Positions 51,001-60,144 of a stretch of 64,000 bases of DNA are shown piece after piece. Below the pieces are notes generated by a model that was not told the DNA's origin, did no database searches, and saw nothing but the letters and a program-made list of their open reading frames with translations. A program made the translations under genes and the position numbers. Within the stretch, counting starts at the first letter, position 1. Every line of letters starts with the position of its first letter. The DNA comes from Flavobacterium ajazii (lineage in GTDB: Bacteria > Bacteroidota > Bacteroidia > Flavobacteriales > Flavobacteriaceae). Where the stretch lies: the NCBI RefSeq assembly GCF_010614725.1, contig NZ_JAAEHL010000008.1:282559-346558 (forward strand). Direction: 5' to 3'.

Positions 51001-52341
51001 ATGCAAACTTCACTTAAAATTGCTGTTGTAGGTTCCGGACTTGTAGGATCGCTTTTGGCAATTTATCTTAAAAAAGCCGGTCATGCCGTTCATGTTTATG
51101 ATCGTAGTCCAGATATTCGCAAAATAAATTTCTCTGGCCGTTCCATTAATCTGGCGATGTCAAATCGTGGCTGGAAAGCTCTTGATGCTGTTGGTGTTGG
51201 TGATTCGGTTCGTGAAATTGCAATTCCGATGGATAAACGTGCAATCCATTTGATTGATAAACTGAATTTTCAGAATTATGGTCAGGAAGGAGAATCTATT
51301 TATTCGATTTCGAGAGGAAAACTAAACCGGAAAATGATTGATTTGGCGGAAAATGCAGGTGCTGAGTTTTATTTCGAACAGAAAATCTGGGATGTAACAC
51401 TTAACGATGCTACTTTGCATATTGGAGAAAGTGAAAGAGGCGAGTGGGAAGAAAGAAAGTATGATATGGTTTTTGGAGCCGATGGAGCTTTTTCGAGAAT
51501 CCGTCACAGAATGCAGCGTCAGAGTATGTTCAATTATTCACAGGAATTTTTGAATATGGGGTATAAAGAGCTTAACATTCCGGCAAATGCTGACGGGACT
51601 CATAAATTAGATAAAAACTCTTTTCATATTTGGCCAAGAGGAGAGTATATGCTAATTGCGCTTCCAAATCTTGATGGAAGTTTTACCTGTACCTTATTTA
51701 TGCCTTTTGAAGGAGAAAATTCTTTTGAATCACTGACAGACCGAAAAATGGTGGAAGATTTTTTCGAGAAAAATTTCCCTGATTCTATTGAAGTGATTCC
51801 GGAACTTGCAAATGATTTCTTTAAAAATCCAACAAGTACACTGGTTACAATGAAATGTTTTCCATGGACTTATGAAAATAAAATTGCTTTAATTGGTGAT
51901 GCTTGTCACGCTATTGTTCCGTTTTATGGACAAGGAATGAATGCGGGTTTTGAAGATATTACCGTTTTGAATGAAATGATGGAGAAATTTGGCGATGACT
52001 GGAAAAAAATATTTTCAGAATATCAGATTTCAAGAAAGCCAAATGCCGATGCAATTGCAGAGCTTTCGTATCGAAATTTCATGGAAATGAGTACAAAAAC
52101 CGCAGATGAAAAATTCTTACTGCAAAAGAAAATCGAAAAAGTTTTTTCGGATAAACATCCTGATAAATGGATTCCGCTTTATAGTCGTGTGACTTTTAGT
52201 GATCGTCCTTATGCAGAAGCTTTGGCGATTGGTGATTTTCAAAACGAAATCATGGAAGAAGTTCTTCGAATGGACAATATCGAAAATATCTGGAATACAC
52301 CGGAAGTAGAAGGTAAAATTCTGGAGTTGCTTTCGAAATAA
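51001..52341 (+). CDS. kmo: Kynurenine 3-monooxygenase
   Basis: An FAD enzyme of 446 aa that hydroxylates kynurenine with NADPH and oxygen to 3-hydroxykynurenine. The start is ATG 51001; a TTG directly before it would add one residue. The dinucleotide motif IAVVGSGLVGSLLAIYL is at the N-terminus, followed by FSGRSINLAMSNRGWKAL and IYSISRGKLNRKMI. DMVFGADGAFSRIR and ALIGDACHAIVPFYGQGMNA are the second and third FAD-binding motifs. A C-terminal helical extension (to about 446) is normal for the family and may anchor it. kynU is the pathway partner. Confidence 0.94.
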   Translation: MQTSLKIAVVGSGLVGSLLAIYLKKAGHAVHVYDRSPDIRKINFSGRSINLAMSNRGWKALDAVGVGDSVREIAIPMDKRAIHLIDKLNFQNYGQEGESIYSISRGKLNRKMIDLAENAGAEFYFEQKIWDVTLNDATLHIGESERGEWEERKYDMVFGADGAFSRIRHRMQRQSMFNYSQEFLNMGYKELNIPANADGTHKLDKNSFHIWPRGEYMLIALPNLDGSFTCTLFMPFEGENSFESLTDRKMVEDFFEKNFPDSIEVIPELANDFFKNPTSTLVTMKCFPWTYENKIALIGDACHAIVPFYGQGMNAGFEDITVLNEMMEKFGDDWKKIFSEYQISRKPNADAIAELSYRNFMEMSTKTADEKFLLQKKIEKVFSDKHPDKWIPLYSRVTFSDRPYAEALAIGDFQNEIMEEVLRMDNIENIWNTPEVEGKILELLSK

Positions 52342-52368
52342 CAATTTCAAATTTCAATGACAATTTCA

Positions 52369-52420
52369 AAATTCAATAGCAATCTCAATGAAAATACTAA
52401 TTGTTATTGCTATTGAATTT
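52369..52420. terminator. Terminator/palindrome between kmo and the HerA-like gene
   Basis: AAATTCAATAGCAAT (52369-52383) pairs with ATTGCTATTGAATTT (52406-52420), 15 bp perfect, with a loop of 22. It lies between convergent stops; the flanking A/T bias is moderate. Confidence 0.65.
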
Positions 52421-52434
52421 GAATTTTAGAATGG

Positions 52435-53952
52435 TTACTTTTTTAAGAATTTTGATAAAACGCCAAAAACGCCTCTTATAAAGGTAGCACTGGTAACAAC
52501 CTTAAGAACAGATTTTGTAACTACTTCTGTAGTGCTTGGCTCTGTTTTTGAAGATTTTGCCTGAGTTTGTTCTTCTTTTTGTTGTTGTACCTGAGTAGCT
52601 TCTTCAATTTTTTTGTTCAGAATTTCATAAGCGCTTTCACGGTCAACTTCTTCACTGTATTTTTTAACGAGCTTAGACTTGCCGTTTATTTCTTCAATTT
52701 CTTCTGACGTTAAAATATCCATCCGGCTTTGTGGGGCACGCATCATAGTAGCCACAAGAGGAGTCGGAATACCTTTCTCATTTAGTGCTGTAACTAAAGC
52801 TTCTCCAATTCCTAAATTAGTCAGCAATTCATCAGTTTTATAATATTCAGAAGTCGGGTAATTATCAGCTGTTTTTTTAATGGCCTGACGATCGTTTGCG
52901 GTAAAAGCCCTGAGTGCATGCTGGATTTTTAAACCTAATTGTGCCAAAACACCGCTAGGCACGTCCATTGGATTCTGTGTTATAAAATATATACCAATTC
53001 CTTTTGAACGAATCAGTTTTACGATAGTCTCAATTTGTTCCAGCAAGACTTTACTGGCTTCATTGAAAATCAAATGCGCTTCATCAATAAAAATAACCAG
53101 TTCAGGCTGAGGAGCATCTCCTTTCTCGGGCATCTGCTGATAGATTTCGGCCAAAAGGCTTAACATAAATGTAGAGAATAATTTAGGCTTGTCCTGAATA
53201 TCCGTCAGGCGGATAATGTTTATATATCCTTTTCCGTTTTCATCAATTCGCATCAAATCGTCAATTTCAAAAGATAATTCCCCAAAAAACAAATCACCTC
53301 CCTGTTGTTCCAGTTCTATTATTTTTCTTAAGATTGTTCCTGTTGTAGAGGTCGAGATTTTACCATAGCTTTCTTCGATTTCAGCTTTGCCTTCTTCTGT
53401 AATATAATTGATTACTTTTTTAATGTCTTTTAAATCCAGTAAAGGCATTTTGTTATCATCACAGTATTTAAAGATAATAGCAATCACACCTGCCTGTGTA
53501 TCGTTCAGGTCTAAAATCCTTGAGAATAAGACTGGTCCGAATTCAGAAACTGTTGCACGCAGGCGAATCCCGCTTTGTTTAGAAAGGGACATGAGTTCAA
53601 CAGGAAAAGCAGATACATTATAAGGTATGTTTATTTTGGCATGCCTCTCAGTAATAAAACCTTCTTCTTTTCCTTCTTTAGCTATTCCGCTGAAGTCTCC
53701 TTTTATGTCCATCATCAGGACTGGGATTCCGGCATTCGAAAGCTGCTCAGAAAAAACCTGAATGGTTTTAGTTTTACCTGTTCCTGTTGCGCCGGCAATC
53801 AATCCGTGACGGTTTAATGTTTTCAAGGGAATCTTTACATGGCTTTCTGCTATAGCCTCCCCGTCAAGAATAGCACCACCTAATGTAATACTGTCGCCTT
53901 TAGACAAATATCCGTTGTTTATATCTTTAATGAAGTTATCTTTTTTACTCAT
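52435..53952 (-). CDS. HerA-like/DUF853 P-loop ATPase
   Basis: A cytosolic hexameric-type ATPase of 505 aa of the HerA/FtsK group, DUF853 family (YjgR-like). Walker A is GATGTGKT (residues 54-61); PVLMMDIKGDFSGIAKEG contains the first acidic strand. Walker B is LVIFIDEAHLIFNEASK. SKGIGIYFITQNPMDVPSGV is the sensor/arginine region. The C-terminal tail is charged and Gln-rich (TQVQQQKEEQTQAK), followed by a short hydrophobic end. The cellular role is undefined; DNA translocation is inferred from HerA. No nuclease partner (NurA-like) is adjacent. Confidence 0.85.
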   Translation of the reverse strand: MSKKDNFIKDINNGYLSKGDSITLGGAILDGEAIAESHVKIPLKTLNRHGLIAGATGTGKTKTIQVFSEQLSNAGIPVLMMDIKGDFSGIAKEGKEEGFITERHAKINIPYNVSAFPVELMSLSKQSGIRLRATVSEFGPVLFSRILDLNDTQAGVIAIIFKYCDDNKMPLLDLKDIKKVINYITEEGKAEIEESYGKISTSTTGTILRKIIELEQQGGDLFFGELSFEIDDLMRIDENGKGYINIIRLTDIQDKPKLFSTFMLSLLAEIYQQMPEKGDAPQPELVIFIDEAHLIFNEASKVLLEQIETIVKLIRSKGIGIYFITQNPMDVPSGVLAQLGLKIQHALRAFTANDRQAIKKTADNYPTSEYYKTDELLTNLGIGEALVTALNEKGIPTPLVATMMRAPQSRMDILTSEEIEEINGKSKLVKKYSEEVDRESAYEILNKKIEEATQVQQQKEEQTQAKSSKTEPSTTEVVTKSVLKVVTSATFIRGVFGVLSKFLKK

Positions 53953-54331
53953 TTTTTATTTTGTAATTTAGAGGTTTATACAAGAATTACTTTAGTGTTT
54001 TGATATTTTTATTTGTTTTTTTTAACATTAAAAGCACTTTTTTGCTTAAATATGTTGTAAAAAATGATTTCGCAACTTTTTAAGAAGATAACAAAGGAAT
54101 ATTTGAATATTTACTAAAACGTTGTAATTTTTTCATAATTTAACCATTTTTTTGTTTTATCGAAAAAATGATGTAGGCAAATTAATGAGAACTTTTTTAA
54201 ATTCAAGTTAAATTTACTTCAATTAAATTAAAAAAAGTTTTTTTATTTGAACGAAACGTATAAATTTGCTACCCTACAAGTTAAATATAACTAAAAATAA
54301 AAATTATTTAAAACTATTAAAATTAAAAAAA
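53953..54331. other. Long A+T-rich promoter region of the exbB operon
   Basis: A 379-bp divergent region between the HerA-like ATPase gene and exbB. It is very A+T-rich. TAAATTTG at 54261-54268 is the likely -7 element of the exbB transcript. AAAAGCACTTTTTTGCTT near 54029 is a small inverted repeat. I saw no clear Fur-like or Pho-like repeats. Confidence 0.45.
54261..54268 (+). promoter_or_regulatory. -7 element of the exbB-tonB operon
   Basis: TAAATTTG, perfect TAnnTTTG, 63 bases before the ATG at 54332. It overlaps an in-frame TTG at 54266 and so argues against that upstream start. Confidence 0.55.
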
Positions 54332-55156
54332 ATGGCAAACGTTAAAGTTAAAAAAGAAAGCACTTCGAATGGAGGAGGAATGGTTTCAGGAATCATTATT
54401 GCAGCATGTGTTTTTGTTGGTTGGTTAATTTGGAAATTCGTTATGGGATCACCTGCAAACTTTGAAGGAGGGAATCCAGAAACAGGTCACCCAATCAATA
54501 CTTTAGGGATGGTATATAAAGGAGGTTTCATTGTACCGGTATTATTAGGTATGTTTTTAATGGTTGTTGTTTTTTCTATTGAAAGATATTTTGTTATTTC
54601 AAAAGCTGCTGGTAAAGCTAACTTAGATGCATTTATGAAAAATGTACAAGGAAGTATTAAAGAAGGAAACATTGAGGCTGCTATCGCTTCATGTGACAAA
54701 CAACAAGGTTCTGTTGCTAACGCAATTAAATCTGCTTTGATTAAATATCAGGATGTTAAAAAAGAAGGATTCAATAGTGAAGAAGCTTCAGAAGTAATCC
54801 ACAAAGAAATCGAAGAGGCAACTTCATTAGAAATGCCAATGTTAGAGAAAAACATGACTATCATCTCTACTTTAGTATCATTAGGAACTTTAGGAGGATT
54901 GTTAGGAACTGTATCTGGTATGATTAAAGCGTTTGGTGCGTTAGCTTCTGCTGGTACTCCGGATCAGGCTGCCCTTGCAACAGGTATCTCTGAAGCACTT
55001 ATCAACACTGCAACAGGTATCTCTACGTCTGTAATGGCAATTATTTCTTATAACTTCTTTACTGCTAAGATTGATGATTTAACTTACTCTATTGATGAGG
55101 CAGGTACTACAATTGTAAATACTTACAGAAAATTCAGAGGAAGCTTAAGACAATAA
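54332..55156 (+). CDS. exbB: MotA/TolQ/ExbB proton channel protein
   Basis: Inner-membrane proton channel subunit that energises TonB. The protein is 274 aa from the ATG at 54332, chosen because the promoter element lies in the preceding in-frame extension. Membrane segments: about 15-37 (GMVSGIIIAACVFVGWLIWK), about 67-90 (FIVPVLLGMFLMVVVFSIER), and the pair in the C-terminal half (STLVSLGTLGGLLGTVSGMI, then TATGISTSVMAIISYNFF). The TLGGLLGTVSGMI motif is the conserved MotA/ExbB channel helix. An extra N-terminal segment before the ExbB core is usual in Bacteroidota. First gene of a six-gene tandem with exbD, exbD, tonB. Confidence 0.92.
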   Translation: MANVKVKKESTSNGGGMVSGIIIAACVFVGWLIWKFVMGSPANFEGGNPETGHPINTLGMVYKGGFIVPVLLGMFLMVVVFSIERYFVISKAAGKANLDAFMKNVQGSIKEGNIEAAIASCDKQQGSVANAIKSALIKYQDVKKEGFNSEEASEVIHKEIEEATSLEMPMLEKNMTIISTLVSLGTLGGLLGTVSGMIKAFGALASAGTPDQAALATGISEALINTATGISTSVMAIISYNFFTAKIDDLTYSIDEAGTTIVNTYRKFRGSLRQ

Positions 55157-55210
55157 TTAATTTTTGATATTAATAATTAGAATTAATTATCAAAATAAAA
55201 CAAAAAGAGA

Positions 55211-55837
55211 ATGGCTAAAATAAAAATGAAAAAAAAGTCAACATCGACAGATATGACTGCCATGTGTGATGTTGCGTTCCTTTTGCTTACGTTCTTTATT
55301 TTGACCGCTACTGCTAAGGTGCCAGAGGCACTTCCTGTTGATACGCCATCATCTACTGTACAGACTAAATTGCCGGATTCAGATTTGGCCATTATCTCAA
55401 TAGGTAAAGGAAAAGACGGAAAAAGTAAAGTGTTTTTTGATATAAAAGGAAGAGAGTTACGTAAAAAAACTCTTGAAGGGATGGGTGCGAAATTAGGAGT
55501 TCCTTTTTCAGAAGAAGATAAAGCGAAATTTGCATTAATGGATGACTTTGGTGTACCGCTTACAAGTTTGAAGCAAATCATCGATATGAAAGCTGCAGAC
55601 AGAAGTAAAGCAAATCAGCCTGGAATTCCAATCGATTCTTTAAATAATCAGTTAAAAGAATGGCTTTTAGTTTCAAGAAGAGCAGCGATTGACTTAGATG
55701 AGAAAGAATTGCAGATTGCAATAAAAGGAGATGCTAAGGAAGATTATCCACAAATCAAAAAGATTATGGATATCCTGCAAGATCAAAAAGTCAATACCTT
55801 TAACTTAGTTACAGGTATGAGAGGGAAAGATTTTTAA
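55211..55837 (+). CDS. exbD: ExbD/TolR family protein (first of two)
   Basis: A single-pass inner-membrane protein of 208 aa. The hydrophobic segment with the key Asp is STDMTAMCDVAFLLLTFFIL (about 14-33), where the Asp after MC is the proton-relay residue. A periplasmic domain follows, longer than usual, with an insertion (KSKVFFDIKGRELRKKTLEG, then PFSEEDKAKFALMDDFGVPL). It probably pairs with the second ExbD in the same complex. It starts 54 bp after exbB. Confidence 0.9.
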   Translation: MAKIKMKKKSTSTDMTAMCDVAFLLLTFFILTATAKVPEALPVDTPSSTVQTKLPDSDLAIISIGKGKDGKSKVFFDIKGRELRKKTLEGMGAKLGVPFSEEDKAKFALMDDFGVPLTSLKQIIDMKAADRSKANQPGIPIDSLNNQLKEWLLVSRRAAIDLDEKELQIAIKGDAKEDYPQIKKIMDILQDQKVNTFNLVTGMRGKDF

Positions 55838-55856
55838 TTAAAAAAGATACACTAAA

Positions 55857-56402
55857 ATGGCTGAATTAAATACCGGCGACGGTGGCGGCGGGAAAGGTGG
55901 CAAAGTAAGAAGTAAAAAGCAAAACTCGAAAGTCGATTTAACGGCGATGGTAGATCTAGCTTTCTTATTAATCACATTCTTTATGTTGACCACAACGTTG
56001 TCAAAACCTCAATCGATGAATTTAGGTTTGCCAGATAAAAATGAGAAAGAACCTGAGAAACCAATTAAGGTAGATGAGAAACGTACGATGACTATTATGA
56101 TGGGTGAGAATAATAAACTTATCTATTATATGGGATTGTTAGAGTCTCCTATAGCTGGTCCGAAAGATATCGAGTATGGAAAAGGTGGTATTCGTAAAGA
56201 ATTGTTAGCTCGTAAAAAATCTGTATTAGCTTATACTGGTGACAAAACAAAAGGGATTATTGTTATCATAAAACCAGGGAAGAAATCTAAGTACAAAAAC
56301 TTAGTAGACATTTTAGATGAAATGGCTATTACGGGAGTTGAAACTTATGCAATAGTTAATGATTTTCAACCTAAAGAGAAAGAATTGTTAGAGAAAGAAT
56401 AA
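55857..56402 (+). CDS. exbD: ExbD/TolR family protein (second)
   Basis: A protein of 181 aa. A glycine- and lysine-rich N-terminus (NTGDGGGGKGGKVRSKKQNS) precedes the membrane helix with the conserved Asp (VDLTAMVDLAFLLITFFMLT, about 26-45). The periplasmic domain ends in NLVDILDEMAITGVETYAIV, typical of ExbD. It is similar in the membrane part to the upstream ExbD but differs elsewhere. Two ExbD genes in one operon are common in Bacteroidota and suggest a heteromeric complex. Confidence 0.9.
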   Translation: MAELNTGDGGGGKGGKVRSKKQNSKVDLTAMVDLAFLLITFFMLTTTLSKPQSMNLGLPDKNEKEPEKPIKVDEKRTMTIMMGENNKLIYYMGLLESPIAGPKDIEYGKGGIRKELLARKKSVLAYTGDKTKGIIVIIKPGKKSKYKNLVDILDEMAITGVETYAIVNDFQPKEKELLEKE

Positions 56403-56442
56403 AAGTAATTTTATTTTATCAATAACCTAATAATTAAGAGAT

Positions 56443-57246
56443 ATGAAATTAGATATTATTAAAAATCAGTGGCTTGATATCGTATTCGAAGGACGAAATA
56501 AGATATATGGAGCATACGAGCTGAGAAAATCAAATACCAAAACCACGGTAAGAGCGCTTATCATTGGTTCTGTTATTTTTAGCTTGGCTGTTGCTGCCCC
56601 TCTTATCGCCAGCCTTTTACCTGATTCTGAGGAAGAAGTGGTAGATAACGATATTAAAATTATTACGGCAAAAATACCTCCTAAGAAAAAAGAGGAAGTT
56701 AAGCCAAATACACCACCGCCACCACCTCCTCCTCCAAAAGTGGATCAGGTGAAGTTTGTGAAGCCTGTAGTGGCTAAAACTGAGGAAATTACGGAAGATC
56801 CACCAAAAATTGTAGATCTTAAAGATAAGAAAATCGGTTCTGAAACAATCAAAGGTGACCCGGATGCAGTTTTAACTGTTGATGAGCCTGTAGGTAAAGG
56901 TCCGGTTGCTGAAATCGTACAAGAAGATAACAACGTATATAACACAGCTGGTATCGAAGTAAAACCAGATTTTCCAGGAGGAATGGAGAAATTCTACAAA
57001 TTCGTAGGAAACAATTACAAAACTCCGGAAGAAGAAGGTTTAAAAGGTAAAGTATACGTTACGTTTGTTGTTGAAAAAGATGGTTCATTAACAGATATTA
57101 AAGTTTTAAGAGATATCGGTTACGGAACTGGTGCAGAAGCTATCAGGGTTTTGAAAAAATGCCCAAAATGGACTCCTGGCGAACAAAACGGTAAAAAAGT
57201 AAGGGTTCTTTACTCTCTGCCTATTACAATACAATCTGCAGAATAA
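56443..57246 (+). CDS. tonB: TonB energy transducer
   Basis: A periplasm-spanning protein of 267 aa that passes the proton-motive force to outer-membrane receptors. One N-terminal membrane helix (about 36-58, ALIIGSVIFSLAVAAPLIAS) is followed by a proline-rich stretch (PNTPPPPPPPPKVDQ) and the C-terminal TonB domain (about 180-265: DFPGGMEKFYKFVGNNYKTP, VYVTFVVEKDGSLTDIKVLR, then KKCPKWTPGEQNGKKVRV). The cytosolic N-terminal segment, DIVFEGRNKIYGAYELRKSN, is usual for Bacteroidota TonB. Its stop codon overlaps the start of the next gene by one base. Confidence 0.93.
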   Translation: MKLDIIKNQWLDIVFEGRNKIYGAYELRKSNTKTTVRALIIGSVIFSLAVAAPLIASLLPDSEEEVVDNDIKIITAKIPPKKKEEVKPNTPPPPPPPPKVDQVKFVKPVVAKTEEITEDPPKIVDLKDKKIGSETIKGDPDAVLTVDEPVGKGPVAEIVQEDNNVYNTAGIEVKPDFPGGMEKFYKFVGNNYKTPEEEGLKGKVYVTFVVEKDGSLTDIKVLRDIGYGTGAEAIRVLKKCPKWTPGEQNGKKVRVLYSLPITIQSAE

Positions 57247-57476
57247 TGTTGAAGAATTTACTTAATAACATTCAGAAGAAATCGCTCAAAGAGCGATTTC
57301 TTCTCGTTTTAGGAATATTGTTTTTTTTGATTTATCTTGTGCTGGGTTTAATGATTATGTTCTGGAAAAGCCTGCCATTGAACATGGATCCGATATACAG
57401 ATATGCATTTGGGATTTTACTGATAGTATATTCAGCGATTCGATTTTTGAGATTAATAAATTCTAACACAGAATGA
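57246..57476 (+). CDS. Small two-helix membrane protein in the tonB operon
   Basis: A 76-aa protein with two hydrophobic helices (FLLVLGILFFLIYLVLGLMI and YRYAFGILLIVYSAIRFLRL) and a charged N-terminus. Its ATG shares a base with the tonB stop (TAATG), and its TGA overlaps the next ATG (ATGA), so translation is coupled on both sides. The function is unknown, but the position between TonB and the PstS-like lipoprotein suggests an accessory role in that complex. Confidence 0.7.
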   Translation: MLKNLLNNIQKKSLKERFLLVLGILFFLIYLVLGLMIMFWKSLPLNMDPIYRYAFGILLIVYSAIRFLRLINSNTE

Positions 57477-58408
57477 GCATGTTAAAGTATGTTAAAGTTT
57501 TAGCATTAGTTGTTTTTATTTTTTTGTTTGCAATGTGTAATCAAAAAAGTAAAAATGATTTAAATAAGGAAACAATTTTAAAAGGAACAATAGATATTGC
57601 AGTTGATGAGACTGTTAAGCCAATTGTAGATGATCAGGTTGCTGTTTTTGAAGGAACATATTATGATGCGAAAGTAAATGTTAAAGCTAAATCTGAAGCA
57701 GAGTTGATTAATGACCTGTTAAATGTGAAAACAAAGGTTGTTATAACAGCAAGAGATTTAACTCAGGCAGAAAAAGATAAATTTACAAAGCTGAAAATTA
57801 ATCCGAGAGTTACCCCGTTTGCAGTTGATGCAATTGCTTTTATTTCTAACAAGAGCAATAAAGATACTCTGATTGCGTTGAAGACAGTAATTGATTTTAT
57901 GAAGGGCGCATCAAATACGGGAATAAAAGGTTTAGTGTTTGATAATCCAAATTCAAGTACAGTTCGTTACATGAAGGATTTGGCTAAAGTTAAGGATATT
58001 CCAACGGCAGGTGTTTTTTCATTCAAAACAAATGATGAAGTAATAAAATTTGTTTCAGAAAATGACGGAATGATTGGTGTGGTAGGAGTCAATTGGCTAT
58101 CACAGCCGGCGCCTGAAATGCAGGATATAGTTCATAATATAAATGTTTTAAGTGTTAAAGGATTAAATGATAATAAATATTACAGTCCTACACAAAATGA
58201 CTTAGCCGAAGAGAAATATCCTTTGGCACGTGAATTGTATATCATCAATTGTCAGGGATACACTGGATTAGGAATGGGATTTGCATCATTCATTGCCGGA
58301 GACATTGGACAGCGAATTGTTTTAAAATCAGGCTTAATGCCGGTTAAGACTCCAGGTAGAAAGCTGCAAATTAGAAATCAAATTTCAAACGATAAAGAAA
58401 ATAATTAA
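57473..58408 (+). CDS. PstS-like phosphate-binding lipoprotein
   Basis: A periplasmic solute-binding protein of 311 aa, of the PstS/phosphate-binding superfamily. The N-terminus VLALVVFIFLFAMCNQKS has a lipobox with Cys near residue 22. The core has the pattern of phosphate-binding proteins: GTIDIAVDETVKPIVDDQVA, VVITARDLTQAEKD, VTPFAVDAIAFISNKSN, FDNPNSSTVRYMKDL and GFASFIAGDIGQRIVLKSG. No pst permease or ATPase genes are nearby; instead it is in the exbB-tonB operon, where it may feed a TonB-linked function. The start at 57473 is kept for the ATGA overlap; a second ATG at 57479 is possible. Confidence 0.8.
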   Translation: MSMLKYVKVLALVVFIFLFAMCNQKSKNDLNKETILKGTIDIAVDETVKPIVDDQVAVFEGTYYDAKVNVKAKSEAELINDLLNVKTKVVITARDLTQAEKDKFTKLKINPRVTPFAVDAIAFISNKSNKDTLIALKTVIDFMKGASNTGIKGLVFDNPNSSTVRYMKDLAKVKDIPTAGVFSFKTNDEVIKFVSENDGMIGVVGVNWLSQPAPEMQDIVHNINVLSVKGLNDNKYYSPTQNDLAEEKYPLARELYIINCQGYTGLGMGFASFIAGDIGQRIVLKSGLMPVKTPGRKLQIRNQISNDKENN

Positions 58409-58419
58409 TTACAATAAAG

Positions 58420-60087
58420 ATGAACAAATTTAAAATTTTAAGTCTTGCCTTAGTTGCTTCAGCTTCTGTTGTAAAAGCGCAAGATATCAAAGAAGCTAAA
58501 AAAGCAATTGATGCAGAACAATTTCAGAAGGCAAAGTCTTTACTGAAATCTATCATAAAGGCTAAACCTTCTGATGGTGAAGCTAATTTTGTTTTAGGGA
58601 ACATATATTTGAATGAAAGTGTTGTTGACTCTGCCAAAATCTATTACTTAAATGGATTAGAGGCTTCAGAAAACAAGAATTTGAATTATATTGGATTGGG
58701 TCAGCTTGATCTTGATCAGAAAAATACTGCCGCCGCTCAGGCTAACTTTGGCTTGGCAACAAAAGACATGAAACGTAAGGATGTAGAAGAGTTTATCTAT
58801 ATCGGAAGAGCATACATAAATTCTGAAAATCCTGATTACACTAGTGCTATTGCAGTTTTACAACGTGCTTTGGCTTTAGAACCACAGAATGCTACTGCTC
58901 TTTTAGCTATAGGAGATGCATATTATGGTGCAAATAATCAAAATGATGCTTATAAAGCTTACCGTGATGCATTTACGGCTGATCCAACACTTTTAAGAGC
59001 AAAAATGCAATTAGGAGTTTTGTTGAAAGGGGCTAAGTCTTATGATGAAGCTATCAAATCTTTTAATGAGGTTATTGCTTTAAATGCTAATTATGGTCCT
59101 GTTTACAGAGAGTTGGCTGAAACTTATTACAAGTGGGCAAGAAATAAGCCTTCTACTGCTAAAGTAAATCTACAAAATGCAATTACGAATTATGAAAAGT
59201 ATTTAAGTCTTACAGATTATTCTTTAGATTCTAAAATGCGTCATGCTGATTTCTTAATCTTAGTTAAAGATTATAAAAAACTTGAAGAAGTAGCAAATAA
59301 AATGATTGCAGAGGATAAAGTTAATCCAAGAATTTTTAGATATTTAGGGTATGCTGCTTACGAAAATGGTAATGCTGATGTAGCAATTAAATCTATTGAA
59401 GATTTTATAAAAACTCCTACAAACAAAGTAATCGGTAGAGATTATTTATATCTTGGTTTATCTAAAATCAAAAAGGGAACAAATGCTGAAGGTGTTGTTG
59501 ATCAAGCGGCTTTTGAGGCTGGATTAGCAGATATCAAAAAAGCGATTGAGTTGGAACCATTAGTTGTAGAAGAACTTGCTGATTTTGGAAAAGCTTTGTT
59601 TGGTAAAAAACAATATCCTCAGGCTGCAGCAATTTTTGAACTTGGAGCTGCTAACGCAGAATCTAAAAATTATTTAGATGATGCTGTATATTATGGAATT
59701 TCTGTTTACTATGGTAATGCAGGTAAACCTGCTGAAAGTCGTGATAAAGCTGCTTTATCTAATGCTGATGCTACTTTTGATAAAATTTTGGTTGCTTCTC
59801 CTTCTTATACTGAAGCATTTTTGTATAAAGGAAGAATCAATAGTTTATTAGATAAAGATGATATGATTATTAAAAATTACGAGCAATATGTTTCTGCCAC
59901 AACTGCAAAGGGAGCTGAGGAATTAGCTAAACCTGCAACAGTAAAAAAAGTAGTTGAATCGTATAATGCAATTGGTGCTGCTTATGCCAATACTGATAAA
60001 GCTAAAGCTGTTGAGTATTTTAATAAAACTTTAGTTTTAGATCCTGCAAATACTTATGCTGCTCAATCAGTGAAAGCTTTGAAATAA
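58420..60087 (+). CDS. TPR-repeat secreted protein of the tonB operon
   Basis: A protein of 555 aa with a signal peptide (residues about 1-20, ALVASASVVKAQD). Several tetratricopeptide repeats run through it: AKKAIDAEQFQKAKSLLKSI, AIAVLQRALALEPQNATALL, AIGDAYYGANNQNDAYKAYR, AIKSFNEVIALNANYGPVYR, KAVEYFNKTLVLDPANTYAA. TPRs mediate protein-protein contact, so a periplasmic scaffold role for the TonB/PstS module is plausible. It follows the PstS-like gene by 11 bp and ends the operon before a strong terminator. Confidence 0.85.
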   Translation: MNKFKILSLALVASASVVKAQDIKEAKKAIDAEQFQKAKSLLKSIIKAKPSDGEANFVLGNIYLNESVVDSAKIYYLNGLEASENKNLNYIGLGQLDLDQKNTAAAQANFGLATKDMKRKDVEEFIYIGRAYINSENPDYTSAIAVLQRALALEPQNATALLAIGDAYYGANNQNDAYKAYRDAFTADPTLLRAKMQLGVLLKGAKSYDEAIKSFNEVIALNANYGPVYRELAETYYKWARNKPSTAKVNLQNAITNYEKYLSLTDYSLDSKMRHADFLILVKDYKKLEEVANKMIAEDKVNPRIFRYLGYAAYENGNADVAIKSIEDFIKTPTNKVIGRDYLYLGLSKIKKGTNAEGVVDQAAFEAGLADIKKAIELEPLVVEELADFGKALFGKKQYPQAAAIFELGAANAESKNYLDDAVYYGISVYYGNAGKPAESRDKAALSNADATFDKILVASPSYTEAFLYKGRINSLLDKDDMIIKNYEQYVSATTAKGAEELAKPATVKKVVESYNAIGAAYANTDKAKAVEYFNKTLVLDPANTYAAQSVKALK

Positions 60088-60110
60088 TAAATTGCAATTG
60101 TTAAAATATA

Positions 60111-60144
60111 AAACCGATAGTTTTCAAAAGCTATCGGTTTTTTT
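60111..60144 (+). terminator. Terminator of the exbB-tonB-TPR operon
   Basis: AAACCGATAG (60111-60120) with CTATCGGTTT (60131-60140), then further Ts (to 60144). Confidence 0.9.

Noticed and set aside
57473..58408. PstS-like gene as part of a standard Pst phosphate transporter with a Pho box
   Set aside because: No pstC, pstA, pstB or phoU gene is adjacent, and I found no 11-bp TAACAT array upstream of the operon at 54 kb.
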